Source of the DNA: Riptortus pedestris
Taxonomy: Eukaryota; Arthropoda; Insecta; Hemiptera; Alydidae
DNA length: 64,000 bases
Direction of reading: 5' to 3'
NCBI GenBank assembly: GCA_019009955.1
Contig: CM032233.1
Span: 20,053,501 to 20,117,500, forward strand
A program made the translations under genes and the position numbers. Of this stretch, positions 1 to 12,790 are shown piece after piece (position 1 is the stretch's first letter; the number at the start of each line of letters is the position of its first letter). The notes beneath the pieces were generated by a model. The model had not been told where the DNA came from and searched no databases. It was given only the letters and a program-made list of their open reading frames with translations.

Positions 1-263
1 GAAATTTTAGCTTCGAGATATCAGTTTATACAGTTAAAACAATTCCAGTAAATATATTTATAATAAAAAGATACACAACACCCACGTACGTACAGGGGCA
101 TGACATAGATCAACTAGAATGGATTATTAATAACAAGCACTTTGTAACAGAAGATGTTATTCCATTTTTCATTTATTAACTGTGTTTTCTTCTTTTCGAG
201 TGTAATTGCATGAATCAAATTTGCTTATTTATTTTCATTTTTTTTTAATAACCATTAATTTCG

Positions 264-265
<2 letters not shown>

Positions 266-321
<56 letters not shown>
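266..321. repeat. (TA)n microsatellite
   Basis: Uninterrupted TA dinucleotide tract in AT-rich DNA. No AGCAG-family sequence flanks it, unlike most TA tracts in the window. Confidence 0.95.
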
Positions 322-324
<3 letters not shown>

Positions 325-1349
325 TTATTAATTACTATATTAATAAATTATTTTTTGAAGTGAAAACTTTTTTTCCTTCTATGGTTGTGTTGTTCAGAAA
401 CCTAAAAAAACAAAATAAACTTTGTCAAAAGAAAAATAAGATTTTAGATTTCTTACGCCATATTCTCGTGACACTATGCACCGGAACGTTAAGTACTTTT
501 TCTTACTGACACGAATTTTTTCAGCATAGTAATATGAATAAGAATCCGCGATGATTAATGATGAGAATATGAATTCTAGAGCAATTTTCCTGATCTCAAA
601 TGAAAGACTGATCTTAAATGACGGGCTGTGTGTTCCTGTAATGTGTTTATCTTATGGAACATATATTAGCTATGAATAACAAACCGTTTTATTTTAGAAT
701 AGTTAAAATGCATTACTGAATGTTCAACACAGAACATTTAACACACGCAACAGTACCAAATTTATTTATTGCAAATAAATTAGTAGTCGTTAATTTTATT
801 TATGACAATAATGGCTCGTTGAGGGAGTTCGCTGAAGAGTATGTAATATTGATGAAGGAAGTTAGTGGCCAATAACAAGTTCATCGTGTTAAGAAGTGAA
901 GTAAAAGTGATTTATGTATTGAGGAGGAGGTGAAGAGCAATTAAGGGACGGCTCATTTCACCCATAATGACTCTCATATCGAATCCCGTTACAACAATTA
1001 CAGTCCAACAATATAACAATTTACTTTTTTTTCATTTTCTGTTACCATGGGACTATTAAATCCATTATGGGACAAATAATTTACGTCTCCCTAGTGGGAA
1101 ACTAACTGCATTCTCGGTTTAGATGAAACCAACTCTTGAAATGAAATGCGGTTATTTCCATTATTATTTTAGTAATTATTTATTAAATGTTATATGGCAA
1201 TAGGATACCTCAAATTGATTTGTTTTTTGTCTTTCTATAAACAATTTTCTAATATTATTTCAATTAAATTCTTTACAAATTATTGGAATTCCATTATACT
1301 TATATAATACATTCGTTAAAAAATTAGGTCAAATTCTAAGAATGCATAG
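322..1349. other. AT-rich stretch without recognisable gene
   Basis: No ORF of note and no recognisable gene. Positions 344-466 resemble 31398-31500: both carry TTTTTTGAAGTGAAAA, then TTGTCAAAA and a 'GATTTCTTAC' box. This indicates an old dispersed repeat of about 110 bp. The rest is unassigned. Confidence 0.5.
344..466 (+). repeat. Dispersed repeat pair, copy 1
   Basis: About 110 bp shared in the same orientation with 31398-31500. Shared blocks are AAATTATTTTTTGAAGTGAA, GTTGTGTTG(T), TTGTCAAAA and TTTCTTAC. I recognise neither ends nor coding content, so the class is unknown. Confidence 0.5.
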
Positions 1350-1351
1350 TA

Positions 1352-2498
1352 CTAGGTTGTTACAAAAGTCCTTGTTCACAAAATTAATTTTATTCAAATG
1401 TGAATACAAAATTTACAAATCAAATTTATTCTTCAAAATACAGGCCATCATTTTCAACTTCTTTAACCCATCTTTCAGCCAAAAGTTGTATTTGATGTTG
1501 ATACCACTCTGCAGTTTTCGAGAAAAAGAACTCATCACATCCAGATTTGACATCATCGAAGTTCTCGAAGAGCCGACCTTTCAAAAAATGCGCCATTGAC
1601 CTGAAAAGTCCATAGTCAGACGGTGCGACGTCTGGGCTGTAAGGAGGGTGGGGCAAGACGCTAATCCCGTTCATTTCTGAAAATTTTTCTTTAACTAATC
1701 GTGAGCGATGAGCAGGGGCGTTGTCTTGCTGAAATAACGCCTGATTTCTATTAACACAAGCGGGGTATTTCACTTTTAAAACTTCATATACCCTATCGAG
1801 CTGTTGACAGTATAGCTCAGCGTTGATAGCCCTGTCCTCTGGAACCAGCTCGAAGTGCAAAATGCCTTTATAATTCCACCAAACACAAAGCATAATTTTT
1901 TTTCCGAATCGATCTTGGCGTACCTCTGCTTGAGCCGCTTGGCCTTGCTGAACCCACTGTTTGCGGTTGGTATTTGAACGGACGTTTTGGACACCAAGCT
2001 TTTTGAAATGCCGGCTTATTGTAGCATTTGAAACTCCCATTTCTTCGGCTAATCCTCGAGTTGTGACATGTGGATTTCGACCAACAGACTCAAGTAGCAC
2101 TGGATCATCGGCGACTGAAGGACGACCTGATCTAGGTTCATCTACAAGGCTTGTATTCCCAGAATTAAACCGCCTGAACCAAAATGCGGCCGTGTTTCGA
2201 TGCACCACACTTTCCCCTTCCACTGCACAAGTTTCCTCGGTTGAGGCCTTTGCACTAAAACCTTTTTTCCAATAATGCCTAAGAAGGCCGCGGATGACAA
2301 ATTTTTCTTCCGACGTTTCTAGTGAAATTTAATAAACTGAATGAAAGGCAGGGACAGTTGGCGTACATAAATAATTAGAGGATTAGTTAATGTAAACATT
2401 GACATAAGAATTGTATTCGTCAGAGATGAAATAAGGATTAAATTAGAGACCTCAATGTAAACAGCTTGATATGCACAACGACTTTTGTAACAACCTAG
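1352..2498 (-). mobile_element. mariner transposon with both TIRs, internally deleted
   Basis: Complete mariner element by its ends. The left TIR reads CTAGGTTGTTACAAAAGTC (1352-1370). The right TIR is its reverse complement (2480-2498), with one mismatch further in. Both are flanked by the expected TA target duplication (1350-1351 and 2499-2500). At 1147 bp it is shorter than the roughly 1.3 kb usual for mariners, and the missing length lies inside the transposase gene. The ends look intact, so it could in principle be mobilised by a transposase supplied in trans, but its own product is dead (see the transposase entry). Confidence 0.9.
1426..2328 (-). pseudogene. mariner transposase, first catalytic Asp region deleted
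   Basis: The reading frame stays open from 2328 to the stop at 1426, about 300 codons against roughly 345 for a full mariner transposase. The N-terminal helix-turn-helix region is present (FWFRRFNSGN, then SGRPSVADD and the second HTH around VSNATISRHFKKLG). The frame then jumps to RKQWVQQGQ and KKIMLCVWWN. This skips the family's WVPHxL linker and the GDEKW block that carries the first catalytic Asp. The other two acidic sites remain: QQDNAPAH and YSPDVAPSDYGLF (I count 35 residues between these Asp, against 34 in typical mariners). The C-terminus RWVKEVENDGLYFEE is normal. At the position expected for the start, 168 bp from the TIR, the codon is ATT (2328-2326) directly after an in-frame TAA, so the original ATG is probably mutated. 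The protein would have cut and pasted the element at TA sites in the nucleus; this copy cannot. Confidence 0.9.
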
Positions 2499-2500
2499 TA

Positions 2501-3184
2501 TAAAATTCAACATTTTAAATAATTATATACAATAAACTAGTTTCATTAACAGTCTTAATGCAACTCTAAATATGTACAATGTTTTTAAACAACTCTAAAA
2601 CATACGATTTTTTTTAATTGTTGACATGCAAATTTATTTAAGGATTACAAGCTTTATAAACGATGAGAAACTTGTCCCACCTTATAGAGACAGTGTACCT
2701 CATCACAAATTATTTTAGACAGATATTTATGACAAATATTTAGTACTTTTATTAAATAATTCAACATTTTTGGAAGTATTCGTCTTTTGAATAAAAACAT
2801 CCGTCATACTGGAAGTTCTTTAATTTATTTTTAAACAAAAATTATTTTTTAATAGATTTGATACATTGGAGCAGAGCGTTAAAGAGTTTTACTCCTGAAA
2901 ATGATACGTTTTTTTTTCGAAATATTTACGTTAGTGGTTACGGACCTGAAGTATATTCTGGTATATTGTTTTATGATTATGTGTTATACTATTTTTGTAA
3001 AACAAGTTCATGTTTTGTTTCACAAACAATATTGTTTGGTACATATATGTTGAGGGAAAACTCATTATTTTTGGCTCCTTAAAAAGTGGACGACAGGAGT
3101 CTTTCAACATTTTATGGTATATAAACCTTATTTTTAAATTTAAATATTAAAATATGAGTTGGAGTGCCCCAATAAATAATTTTT
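2501..3184. other. AT-rich stretch, nothing recognised
   Basis: Short chance ORFs only. No repeat family seen elsewhere in the window is detected here. Confidence 0.5.
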
Positions 3185-3322
3185 GAATTTGTGTGTGCGT
3201 GTGTGTGTGCGCGTGTGTGTGTGTGCGTGTTTGTGTGTGTGTGCGTGTGTGTGTGCGTGTGTGTGCGTGTTTGTGCGTGTGTGTGCGTGTGTGTGTACGT
3301 GTGTGTGTGTGTGTGTGTATAT
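3185..3322. repeat. (TG)n-rich microsatellite with CG interruptions
   Basis: About 138 bp of TG repeats with regular GCGTGTG interruptions, ending in TATATA. Reading frames through it give V/C/R or H/T homopolymer-like peptides that are not genes. Confidence 0.95.
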
Positions 3323-4265
3323 ATTGTGTTTCATAATTTATAAAATATTAAATATGATTTATGTAAGGTCTTTGTATATATAGTAGTTTAAGAAATTTGA
3401 TTCTTTGTGTACGTTTTTATATTATCATTTTTTTTTTATTTGTACTTTTAACTCCATGCGCGGACTATATTGTTCCGTGAAAATGAATCCAGGCGAGGAC
3501 CGATTGTGGCTAAGGTAGTTTCGTTACACATGAACATTCCGGACCTCCCATCTACGAGATCTAAAGAAAGAATAGACATTTCGAAAATATTCACTTTTCA
3601 CGACGAGAATTATCCGTTGAAACCCTGAACCCATTTTCTCTAGTTTTGATGTGACGTCTGTAATTACGTACCAGAAAAATGACTCGCCTTAGAAAATTCA
3701 TACTTAGGACTGCTATACCGTCTAGTTGTAGTTTTTAATCAAAATCGACTAAGGAGGTGGGAACAGAAATTAAAAATTCTATATTTCTCCCTTGCTGTTA
3801 GAGGAACAACTCTATAGAACCATTTCTGTTTATCTTAAATAAATACATATATAAATATCAAACATTATTTTGTACCGTCATTTTCTAGTAGCTGGAAGTG
3901 ATTAAACTTTAGATATGCTTGAATAAAACATCCTTAATGTTATAACACTGATAATTATCCGAAATCCCTTTGTGGGTAAAAAGAAAAGAAAAAACATTAT
4001 TGTGGTCCTTTTCTATTCAAACATCTTAATTTTATTTTATTTAAAAATTGTTTTATTTAGGAGTGCAGTTACCGAGCTTCGTAGTTGTCTTCCGGAGCCT
4101 ACTCAGAATCGTGAGGCAATCGAGTAACTCTTCTTCAGTCTGTATTGCCACCACGATTGGCAGGAAATGAGTAAAGCTGGCCACTTAAACTCTAACCAAA
4201 GCCGTGGGCAGGACCTGGGTCTTGGCTGGCTATTAGCCAAAGAATTCATTTGTAAAACCAGTACC
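3323..4265. other. Unassigned stretch with moderately GC-rich part
   Basis: No gene recognised. Positions 4060-4255 are richer in GC than the surroundings (GAGCTTCGTAG..., GGCAGGACCTGGGTC). This may be an unrecognised short interspersed element or gene fragment, but no boundary or box could be defined. Confidence 0.4.
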
Positions 4266-4877
4266 AAAAAAAGTCCGTCACGCAGGGGCTGCGTTAACTA
4301 AGCAGATTTCCCACTTGCGCCACGTATTTGCATTTATCTCAAAATCTTAAAAGTTCAATGAGAACAATACTTGGTATTTAAGATTCAAATGAAGTGCTTC
4401 ATAACATAATAGAATATAGTTAATATGAGATCAGTAGGTTTTGGGCTGTACTGAAGACTGAAAAATAAAAAATACAAATATGTCAGTTAATAATCAAGAT
4501 AGTGAAAAACTGTACATAATAACATTTATAGAACATTACATTTGCAATAAGATTGGTTTTATACGATTTTTCGATCCGATGCATAATAACGGAGATATTA
4601 GGAATTTTGGAATATCTCCCTCTCTAAACCCCTCCTCCCCCTTGGCCCGATTTCAGCCGTTAAAACATAATACGACTAAATATCGAGTTTGGTAACGATC
4701 AAACAAAAATTGCGACCGCTAGAGTGGTAACAGACAAATATATATATATACAGTTTTGAACGGACCAAATTTTCGTCATCTCCTGGGTAGGATCGATGGG
4801 CATTTGAAGAAATTTTTCGAAAATCGCGTCATGAGTAGGACCTCAGTAGCTGATTTCCCTTATGGGAAATCTGCTAA
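4266..4877 (-). mobile_element. AGCAG-family helentron-like element, full length (612 bp)
   Basis: The 3' end is on the left: AAAGTCCGTCACGCAGGGGC hairpin, then AAGCAGATTTCCC. It runs through TAGTCGTATT/ATCGAGTTTGGTAACGATCA, the CGCTAGAGTGGTAA hairpin and a very short TA tract (4738-4750). It ends with the palindrome TTTCCCTTATGGGAAA + TCTGCTAA on the right. It belongs to a short subfamily with GTGCGCCACGTATTTGCAT next to the 3' end, shared with the copies at 35995 and 59799. Non-coding. Confidence 0.85.
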
Positions 4878-5606
4878 TACCTTTGAGGACTGTCGCAACT
4901 CCTGCAAGCTGCTGTATAAAATGTACTGATAAAATGTGAAAGAACGATAAAAATTTATATCTCGTCATTAGGATAACAATATGTCTCGCTGAAGTATCGT
5001 CGTTCGTTTCATTATCTGTTTCAGTGATGATAATTGTGGTGAAGACAGCGATGTCTGCTGTTGATGATAATTAGTAATGATTAGGCGGGGGCTAAGATGG
5101 TTGGTACATAATGAAAACATTGTTGGCGTGTATAATAATGGTAGTGCTGATAAACCGGTTTAGGGGTCAAGGGGAAGATATGATAATACAGGCTGAGGTT
5201 ATCAGATGGTGGTAATGACGACCTAACTACTCTGGTTGCATGTTGATGATAATAGTGGACGAAGAGGTGGATGGTCAGTAATGAAAATGAAGGTATTGAA
5301 TAAGCAAGGTAAAGAAAATTTATTTTAATAAAGGGGTGAAGGTTCAATATTTATTTATTAAAATGACGCCATAAGAGTACTTTAGCTTATAAAAAAAACA
5401 TAACTTCGACAGTTTTCTGGTAGGCAAGAGCTCACTCTCATCCTCTTTTTTCGCTGTGAAGAGGGTGAAATCACGAAAATCATAATGATTTCAGGTAACA
5501 TGAGTGTTTTAGTACAATAGATTTCACAATGAGCTACTGAGGTTGTAGTAGTAGCTCACGTACGTTTGCTATAATTTCGTCAAATCTCTTTAGAAAACTA
5601 TGTATA
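4878..5606. other. Cryptic simple sequence, no gene
   Basis: Positions 5010-5290 are scattered with TGATGATAAT-like words, a low-complexity pattern that generates a reverse-strand ORF rich in H and Y. No gene family recognised. Confidence 0.45.
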
Positions 5607-5607
5607 T

Positions 5608-5672
<65 letters not shown>
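5607..5672. repeat. (CA)n(TA)n microsatellite
   Basis: ACACACACACAC followed by a long TA run. It abuts the CTAG terminus of a Helitron copy, so that Helitron inserted next to or into the tract. Confidence 0.95.
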
Positions 5673-5673
<1 letters not shown>

Positions 5674-6324
5674 TAGCTCAGATACCCGGCTTCGCCCGGG
5701 AATTCATTTGAGGCTGAATGGTGATGGTATTTTTTTGGCAAGGCTTTCCTTTGCACAATATTTTGACATTTACCCGTCCCAGTGTTTAGGGCTAATACCC
5801 GCCGTTTTTGTGGATTTGTTAATAATAAAATTAATTTTTTATGTAAGACTTCACTGTCCTCCATATTGTCATATTTCCCGTTTCCTGTGCATTATGCATA
5901 GATTTGAATTATTAAGGACAAAATATTAACGTACGTTTGAATTAATTTTTCCAGGTGAGGTACCCTTTAGTTCAGATTGGAATGAATTGTTGAGCAAATT
6001 TCTATATATAACAAAATAAACAATTTTTGTTATGTGCATATTTGCCGAAACCACAATAAGAAACGAAATATCACTATTATTAATTTCAGGCTTCCCTTAT
6101 AACGCCCACTTCTACCCGTCCCTAGAAATGTTAGTATGGCTTATTATAAGGAAGGCGTTAGTGCTAATACACATACCGAGTGTTTTAATTAGTCCGGTGA
6201 GTCTTTTGTGCCAAATAAAATTGTTGACTTCCGCTATAATTTTTAACGTATAACGCCTTTATAGTTCGTTATTCGACGATAGTGTATATAACAAAACTTT
6301 CTCTAAATAACAGAATAAATAACT
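5673..6324 (-). mobile_element. Helitron, 3' part (minus strand)
   Basis: Starts with CTAGCTCAGATACCCGGCTT on the plus strand. This is the exact reverse complement of the 3' terminus of the copy at 8203-9354: hairpin CCCGGGCGAAGCCGGG, then TATCTGAGCTAG. Moving inward it shares the TTGACATTTACCCGTCCCAG block and about one and a half internal tandem units (CTTCCCTTATAAC, CCCGTCCCTAGAAATGTTAG, GCCAAATAAAATTGTTGACT). The 5' part is lost where a second Helitron-like end begins at about 6325. No Rep/helicase coding is present, so it is non-autonomous. Confidence 0.85.
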
Positions 6325-6480
6325 TAAGGTACCCGGCGATGCCCGGGAAATCAATGTTGACTGACTAATGATGCTATTTTTATAGCAAGACTTCAATGTG
6401 TACAATTGTACTTCCCTCCACGTATGTATTGTTCCTTCAAAATAGCCAATCCTAAAGTGTAACCTTCAGGGTTAATAGAA
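6325..6480 (-). mobile_element. Second Helitron-like 3' end
   Basis: GGTACCCGGCGATGCCCGGG (6329-6348) is a hairpin of the same design as the neighbouring Helitron. It is followed by AAATCAATG...GATGCTATTTTTATAGCAAG, which aligns loosely with the subterminal region of 5673-5760. The terminal CTAG is not evident (CTTAAGG instead), so the end may be degenerate. The inner limit is uncertain. Confidence 0.5.
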
Positions 6481-7097
6481 TAGAAATTTTAGTTTTGAAG
6501 AATATATGAAAATGTATTCGTAATCTATCCCTCTCGACTCACGGTTTTTGAATAATTCAAACCATAATCATGGGTAGCATTTATTACAATTAAATATCAT
6601 CTATAATGAACATATTTCCTGCCAAAAACCAATCCCAGCACATATAGTTTAAGCATAGTTTTATACATAAGATCATATTCGTATTAGTAAGCCTCAGTGG
6701 AAAACACTTCCCGTCATGCGAGCATTCCACAGGAAATAAGTAAACTCAATTAACTCCCGTCAATTTCCGCTCTCGCTGGAGCGTTATCATGATTGTTTTC
6801 CTTAGATTATTGATTCAGAATATTATTTTAATAATTTATCTACCTGATGGAACTAAATAATAGATCCATAAAAATAATTTCATTTATGTTCAAAAAGCTA
6901 GATGAGGGGAAGAGAGCCCCCCTGCAACCTAGTAATACTTTAAACATTCATATTGAGTATATATTAAATACCAGAAATGCTCTTAAAGTTTACATTTCTA
7001 TTGGAAATAAATAACAAAGTTATAGGGAAAATAAATGAATGAAGAGGAGGCGACGGAGATTTATAAGCTCACTAATCCGAGTTTGCTATCCGAGCTA
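6481..7097. other. Unassigned AT-rich stretch
   Basis: No gene or family recognised. Only short chance frames. Confidence 0.4.
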
Positions 7098-7153
7098 AAA
7101 TATCGAGTTTGGTAACGATCAAACAAAAATTGCGACCGCTAGAGTGGTAACAG

Positions 7154-7211
<58 letters not shown>

Positions 7212-7335
7212 TTGAACGGACCTCATTTTCGTCATCTACTAGGTAGGGTCGATGGACATTTGAAGAAAAATTTCGAAAATTCCGTCATGAGTACAACCTC
7301 AATAGCTGATTTCCCTTAAGGGAAATCTGCTAAAA
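7098..7335 (-). mobile_element. AGCAG-family element, 3' side missing
   Basis: Begins inside the family at AAATATCGAGTTTGGTAACG, continues through CGCTAGAGTGGTAA and a TA tract (7158-7208), and ends with the intact palindrome TTTCCCTTAAGGGAAA + TCTGCTAA. The G-rich tract, variable region and 3' hairpin are absent. Confidence 0.85.
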
Positions 7336-7460
7336 TCATGTTTGCTTGGCCAATAATGTTTACATATTCTAAAAAATTATTAGTCAGGTGTTTTTATGCA
7401 TCGGTTTCAGCCGAGATTCCTTATCTTTAACATGTCTTGCTCAAAATGGAAGAGGAAAGC

Positions 7461-7800
7461 AAAGGCATAGTTTTCCATCACGATAACGCCCGTCCTCAAG
7501 TGCCTTTGCAGAAATTATTGGAGTTGGGCTGGGATGTGATCCTCCATCCAGCCTATTCACCAGACCTTGCCCCAACAGATTTTCACTTATTTCGGGCCCT
7601 TCAAAACCTGTCTTAACGACAAACACTTTAATTCGCTCGAGGACAGCAAAACGCACACAGAGGAGCTCATAGCGCAATAATCAAGGAAGTACTGGGAGGA
7701 AGGAATTAAAAAATTACTTGAAAGATGACAACATGTAATATATCAAAACTGGGTCAAATATAATTGACTAAAAATATTTACAAGAATCTGAAGTTTTTAT
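7461..7800 (+). pseudogene. mariner transposase C-terminal fragment (second type)
   Basis: The plus-strand frame starting near 7461 reads KGIVFHHDNARPQ, then LELGWDVILHPAYSPDLAP and TDFHLFRALQN. This is the second and third catalytic Asp region of a mariner transposase different from the one at 1426-2328. It then hits a stop and shifts frame, with family-like words (KEVLGG..., QNWVKYN, stop) in other frames. The Asp-Asp spacing is short by a few codons. The N-terminal DNA-binding half and the first Asp are absent. A plausible right end is the TTACAACCTATTAAGTATTA region near 7830, but no left TIR is seen. Confidence 0.8.
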
Positions 7801-8202
7801 TGAAATCACCATTAAAAACTATTATTTTACAACCTATTAAGTATTAAGTATTATTTATTTCAGATGCCGCTACAATGGCGATTCATCTTATAACATAATT
7901 GAATATAATTTAACAAAATTAAATAAATATTACAATTTTTACAAAGCTGTTTACCAATGTACAAAATACATAGAATGGAAAAAACTTAATATAAATTGTT
8001 TGTTATATTTACAACATGAGGGAAAAAAAACAAAGTAAAAGTAAAAGAAAAAAACTAAAAGAAAAATAGTTACAACCTATTAGAAAGTAATGATGAAATG
8101 GCAGTCAATGGGATTGAACCATTAGTCTTAATATATTAGTTCAAATAATTAATAAAAATTAAACTATTTAAATACTTTGCTAATACAACTATAAATATTC
8201 AA
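7801..8202. other. AT-rich stretch, nothing recognised
   Basis: A-rich and T-rich sequence. A short box GGGATTGAACCATTA near 8110 resembles a tRNA B-box, but there is no matching A-box at the right spacing, so no tRNA or SINE is called. Confidence 0.4.
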
Positions 8203-8251
<49 letters not shown>

Positions 8252-9354
8252 ATATCTATATCTATATATATATAAAATTGTAACCTCTGTCTGTACATTG
8301 ATTTTTTTCGCGAAATTTCACGATAACTTTTCGTTTCACATGTCATAGACACCATATCTGCATTTTGTTTCTTTCGTGTATGTTTGTTTGTTTGTTTGTT
8401 TGTTTGTTACCTTTTCACGCATAAACGGCTGAACCGAATTTTATGAAACTTGGTATGTATATTACTACTAACCCAACTTAGACTTTAGGTTATATTAATT
8501 TTCTCTGAGACGAACAGGAGTGGGGGTTATAAAGGAAGCCTGAAATTAAAAATAGTGATATTTCGTTTTCTATTGGTTTTTCGGAAAATATGCACATAAC
8601 AAAAGTTGTTTATTTTGTTATTTAGAGTAACTTTTGTTATATACACTTTTGTCGTATACCGAAGTTTAAATGTGTTATACGCTAAAAATTATAGCGGGAG
8701 TCAACAATATTATTTGCCAAAAAAGACTCAACCGAACTAAATAAAACTCGGTATGTGAATTAGCACTAACGCCTTCCTTATAATAAGCCATACTAACATT
8801 TCTAGGGACGGGCAGGAGTGGGGGTTATAAGGGAAGCCTGAAATTAAAAATAGCGATATTTCGTTTGCTATTGGTTTTTCCGGAAATATAAACATAACAA
8901 AAGTTGTTTATTTTGTTATTTGGAGTAACTTTTGTTATATTCACTTTTGTCGTATGCCTATTTATAAATGAGTTATACGTTAAAACTTTAGTGGCACTAA
9001 CGGCTGAACCGAACTTAACAAAACTCGGTAGCAATTAGCATTAATTCTTCCATGATTATAAGTTATATTAAAATTTTTAGGTTCGAACGGGAGGGGGATT
9101 AAAAGGGAGGCCTGAAATAAAAATTCACCATATTTACATGTATAAGAGACGGGAAATATAAAAATATCGAAGACTGCGAAGCCTTATCGAACAAATAATT
9201 CTATTATTAGTAAATCCACGGCAAAGATGGGTATCAATCCTAAACACTGGGACGGGTAAATGTCAAAATATTGTGCAATGTAAAGCCTGCTAAAAAATAC
9301 CATCTCCATTCAGCCTCAAATGAATTCCCGGGCGAAGCCGGGTATCTGAGCTAG
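8203..9354 (+). mobile_element. Non-autonomous Helitron, end to end
   Basis: Begins TCTATATATATATATATATA after an A and ends CTAG before a T (A^TC...CTAG^T), the canonical Helitron insertion pattern. The 3' hairpin CCCGGGCGAAGCCGGG lies 8 bp before the terminal CTAG (9328-9343). The body holds three tandem units of about 280-300 bp, marked by GAGTGGGGGTTATAA-type boxes near 8519, 8817 and (degenerate) 9091. Each carries AGGCCTGAAATTAAAAATAG, CATAACAAAAGTTGTTTATT and ACTCAACCGAACTAAATAAA. The length of 1152 bp and the absence of Rep or helicase motifs make it a passenger of an autonomous Helitron elsewhere. A short (TTTG)n tract lies at about 8386-8407. Confidence 0.85.
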
Positions 9355-10004
9355 TATTTAGATAAATATACCATTAATTGCACTTATAACTTCCATTGTC
9401 GAATACTTTTGTTTGAAATTTGAAACTTATAAATTGTCATTTAAACACTGGTATATAGTGGTTACAACTCTGTATGAAATGAGCATAGTTATAGATTGCT
9501 TCTCCTCTCGTGGGAGAAAATTCTCACTCCTTTCGATATATTGCTACTTTGATTTGAAGCCCTTAGTGAGGCGAAGTACCATAAAGCATTAAAATATGTG
9601 TCCAAAAACAAATTTTCTTCTTTAAATTTATTAACTCAAAAATTCTCTTATACCTCCATCTGTACTGTTCTTTTCTCTCTGCCAGTTACTAGTATCTCTT
9701 GGGAATCTAATTTCCCCGACCAGAAAGCTCAATGTTTAACTTGGTCCACGTTTCTCAGTATTTAACTTTTAGTCTAGTGATTAATTATTTAATTTGCAGC
9801 ACTATTTTCCAGGAGAGACTTTTAATGTATATTGCTTACTCCAGGGGATAGAAACGTCTAGTCCTGGATTCCGACTACTATATTTGCTTGCATATTATTA
9901 AACTGTAAGCGCTCCTCATTGTAATTATTTACTTACCCACGCCCCTGGTCCCTTTAGTATTCCTGTGCCCTAAAATTATTTTTAAGAACCCCCTAGGAAA
10001 GAAT
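9355..10004. other. Unassigned stretch
   Basis: No ORF or repeat recognised. It could be the 5' continuation of the LINE remnant that follows, but no RT motif is visible. Confidence 0.4.
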
Positions 10005-10259
10005 ATCTTCAAATGTCTTGCCAGACTCAGGATCGGTCACACATACCTGACACATAGACACTTAATGACAAGGACTGATAACCCTATATGCAAATACTGC
10101 AACAAACACCTTACGATAAAACACATACTGACAGACTGCATCCAACGAGAAAACCTTCACATATCCCACGATATGACAGAACTATTAACTGACAGCAGCC
10201 AATATATTCCACAAATACTAACATATCTAAAACACATCAACATTTACAAAAACATATAA
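10005..10259 (+). pseudogene. LINE ORF2 C-terminal (RNase H tail) fragment
   Basis: The open frame reads FKCLARLRIGHTYLTHRHL, then CKYCNKHLTIKHILTDC. This is the RIGHTxLTHxxL...C..C...LTIKHIL pattern found at the very end of non-LTR retrotransposon ORF2 proteins that carry an RNase H domain. The stop at 10257-10259 is at the family-like position. The sequence downstream to about 10490 fits a 3' UTR, ending in TAAATAAATAAAATG. The upstream RT and RNase H core are absent, consistent with 5' truncation during reverse transcription. The same domain, from a different copy, occurs at 47778. Confidence 0.7.
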
Positions 10260-10787
10260 TACAAAATAGAATAGGTCTACAGCATACCTAAAAAGATTTA
10301 AGAGGGTTAACATTTATTATATTCTTTGGACAAAGCACGGATATGAGAAAGAATCAGATATTAAAGAAATATTTTCCATAATATAAAAGTACAAAAAAAG
10401 GTAAGCACATGAAGGAGTAAATATATCATCCTAATAATGCCAATCACCATCGCTATGGGGCACAAAACTAAATAAATAAAATGAAAAATAATAATATAAA
10501 TGTACTAGTATATAGGAATAACATAATTTTTTTATTAAAACCATTTTAAATTGTTGTCTTTATTACTAGTCTAATGTTTATCTATGTTTGTTTATCTAAT
10601 GTTTATTTATGTCTTATGTTTATTAGTTGTCTTTATTACTAGTATTTAATGATTATTTGTTGTTTCAGTTTTTGTTATTTTTCTATAATTTTGTTTTCAT
10701 TTTACATTGTGAAACTTTGAGCCAAATCGCCAAGATGCGGGTGCTCCTGTATAAATAAATAAATAAAAAAAAAATGTCCATCAATCC
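10260..10787 (+). other. LINE 3' UTR and a second A-rich retro tail
   Basis: Two TAAA-type tails are visible: one at about 10468-10490 after GCACAAAAC, and one at about 10751-10773 (TAAATAAATAAATAAAAAAA) after GGGTGCTCCTGTA. This suggests two stacked 3' ends of retroelements. The second element's coding part is not seen. Confidence 0.45.
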
Positions 10788-10952
10788 TAACAAGATGACG
10801 AAAATGAGGTGCGTTCAAAATTGTATATATTAGTCTGTTACCGTTGTAGCGGTCGCAATTATTGTTTACGCGTTACCAGTATGTAGTGCATCTATTGCAA
10901 AACATTCATGCGGGAAATCCGCTTAGTTTACGCAGCCCCTACGTGACGGAAT

Positions 10953-10955
<3 letters not shown>
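10788..10955 (+). mobile_element. Short AGCAG-family copy with internal deletion
   Basis: Starts within CCATCAATCCTAACAAGATG (5' palindrome lost) and has TGTTACCGTTGTAGCGGTCG. It then jumps from the block GTTTACGCGTTACCAG to the 3' end GGAAATCCGCTTAGTTTACG, hairpin and GACGGAATTTT. The next copy begins directly at the TTTT. Confidence 0.8.

Positions 10956-12790
<1,835 letters not shown>

Noticed and set aside
1961..2275. Plus-strand 104-codon ORF
   Set aside because: Shadow of the mariner transposase on the other strand.
3140..3383. Opposed ORFs of H/T and V/C repeats
   Set aside because: Both strands of the (TG)n microsatellite read as protein; not genes.
4266..4877. AGCAG elements as cut-and-paste MITEs
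   Set aside because: The inverted repeats are subterminal at the 3' end, nested sites show no target duplication, and a 3' hairpin follows the inner repeat. These are features of helentron-like elements. The 17-bp direct repeat at 60516/61142 is the one exception and is reported separately.
8100..8130. tRNA gene or tRNA-SINE (GGGATTGAACC box)
   Set aside because: Only a partial B-box-like word; no A-box and no cloverleaf.
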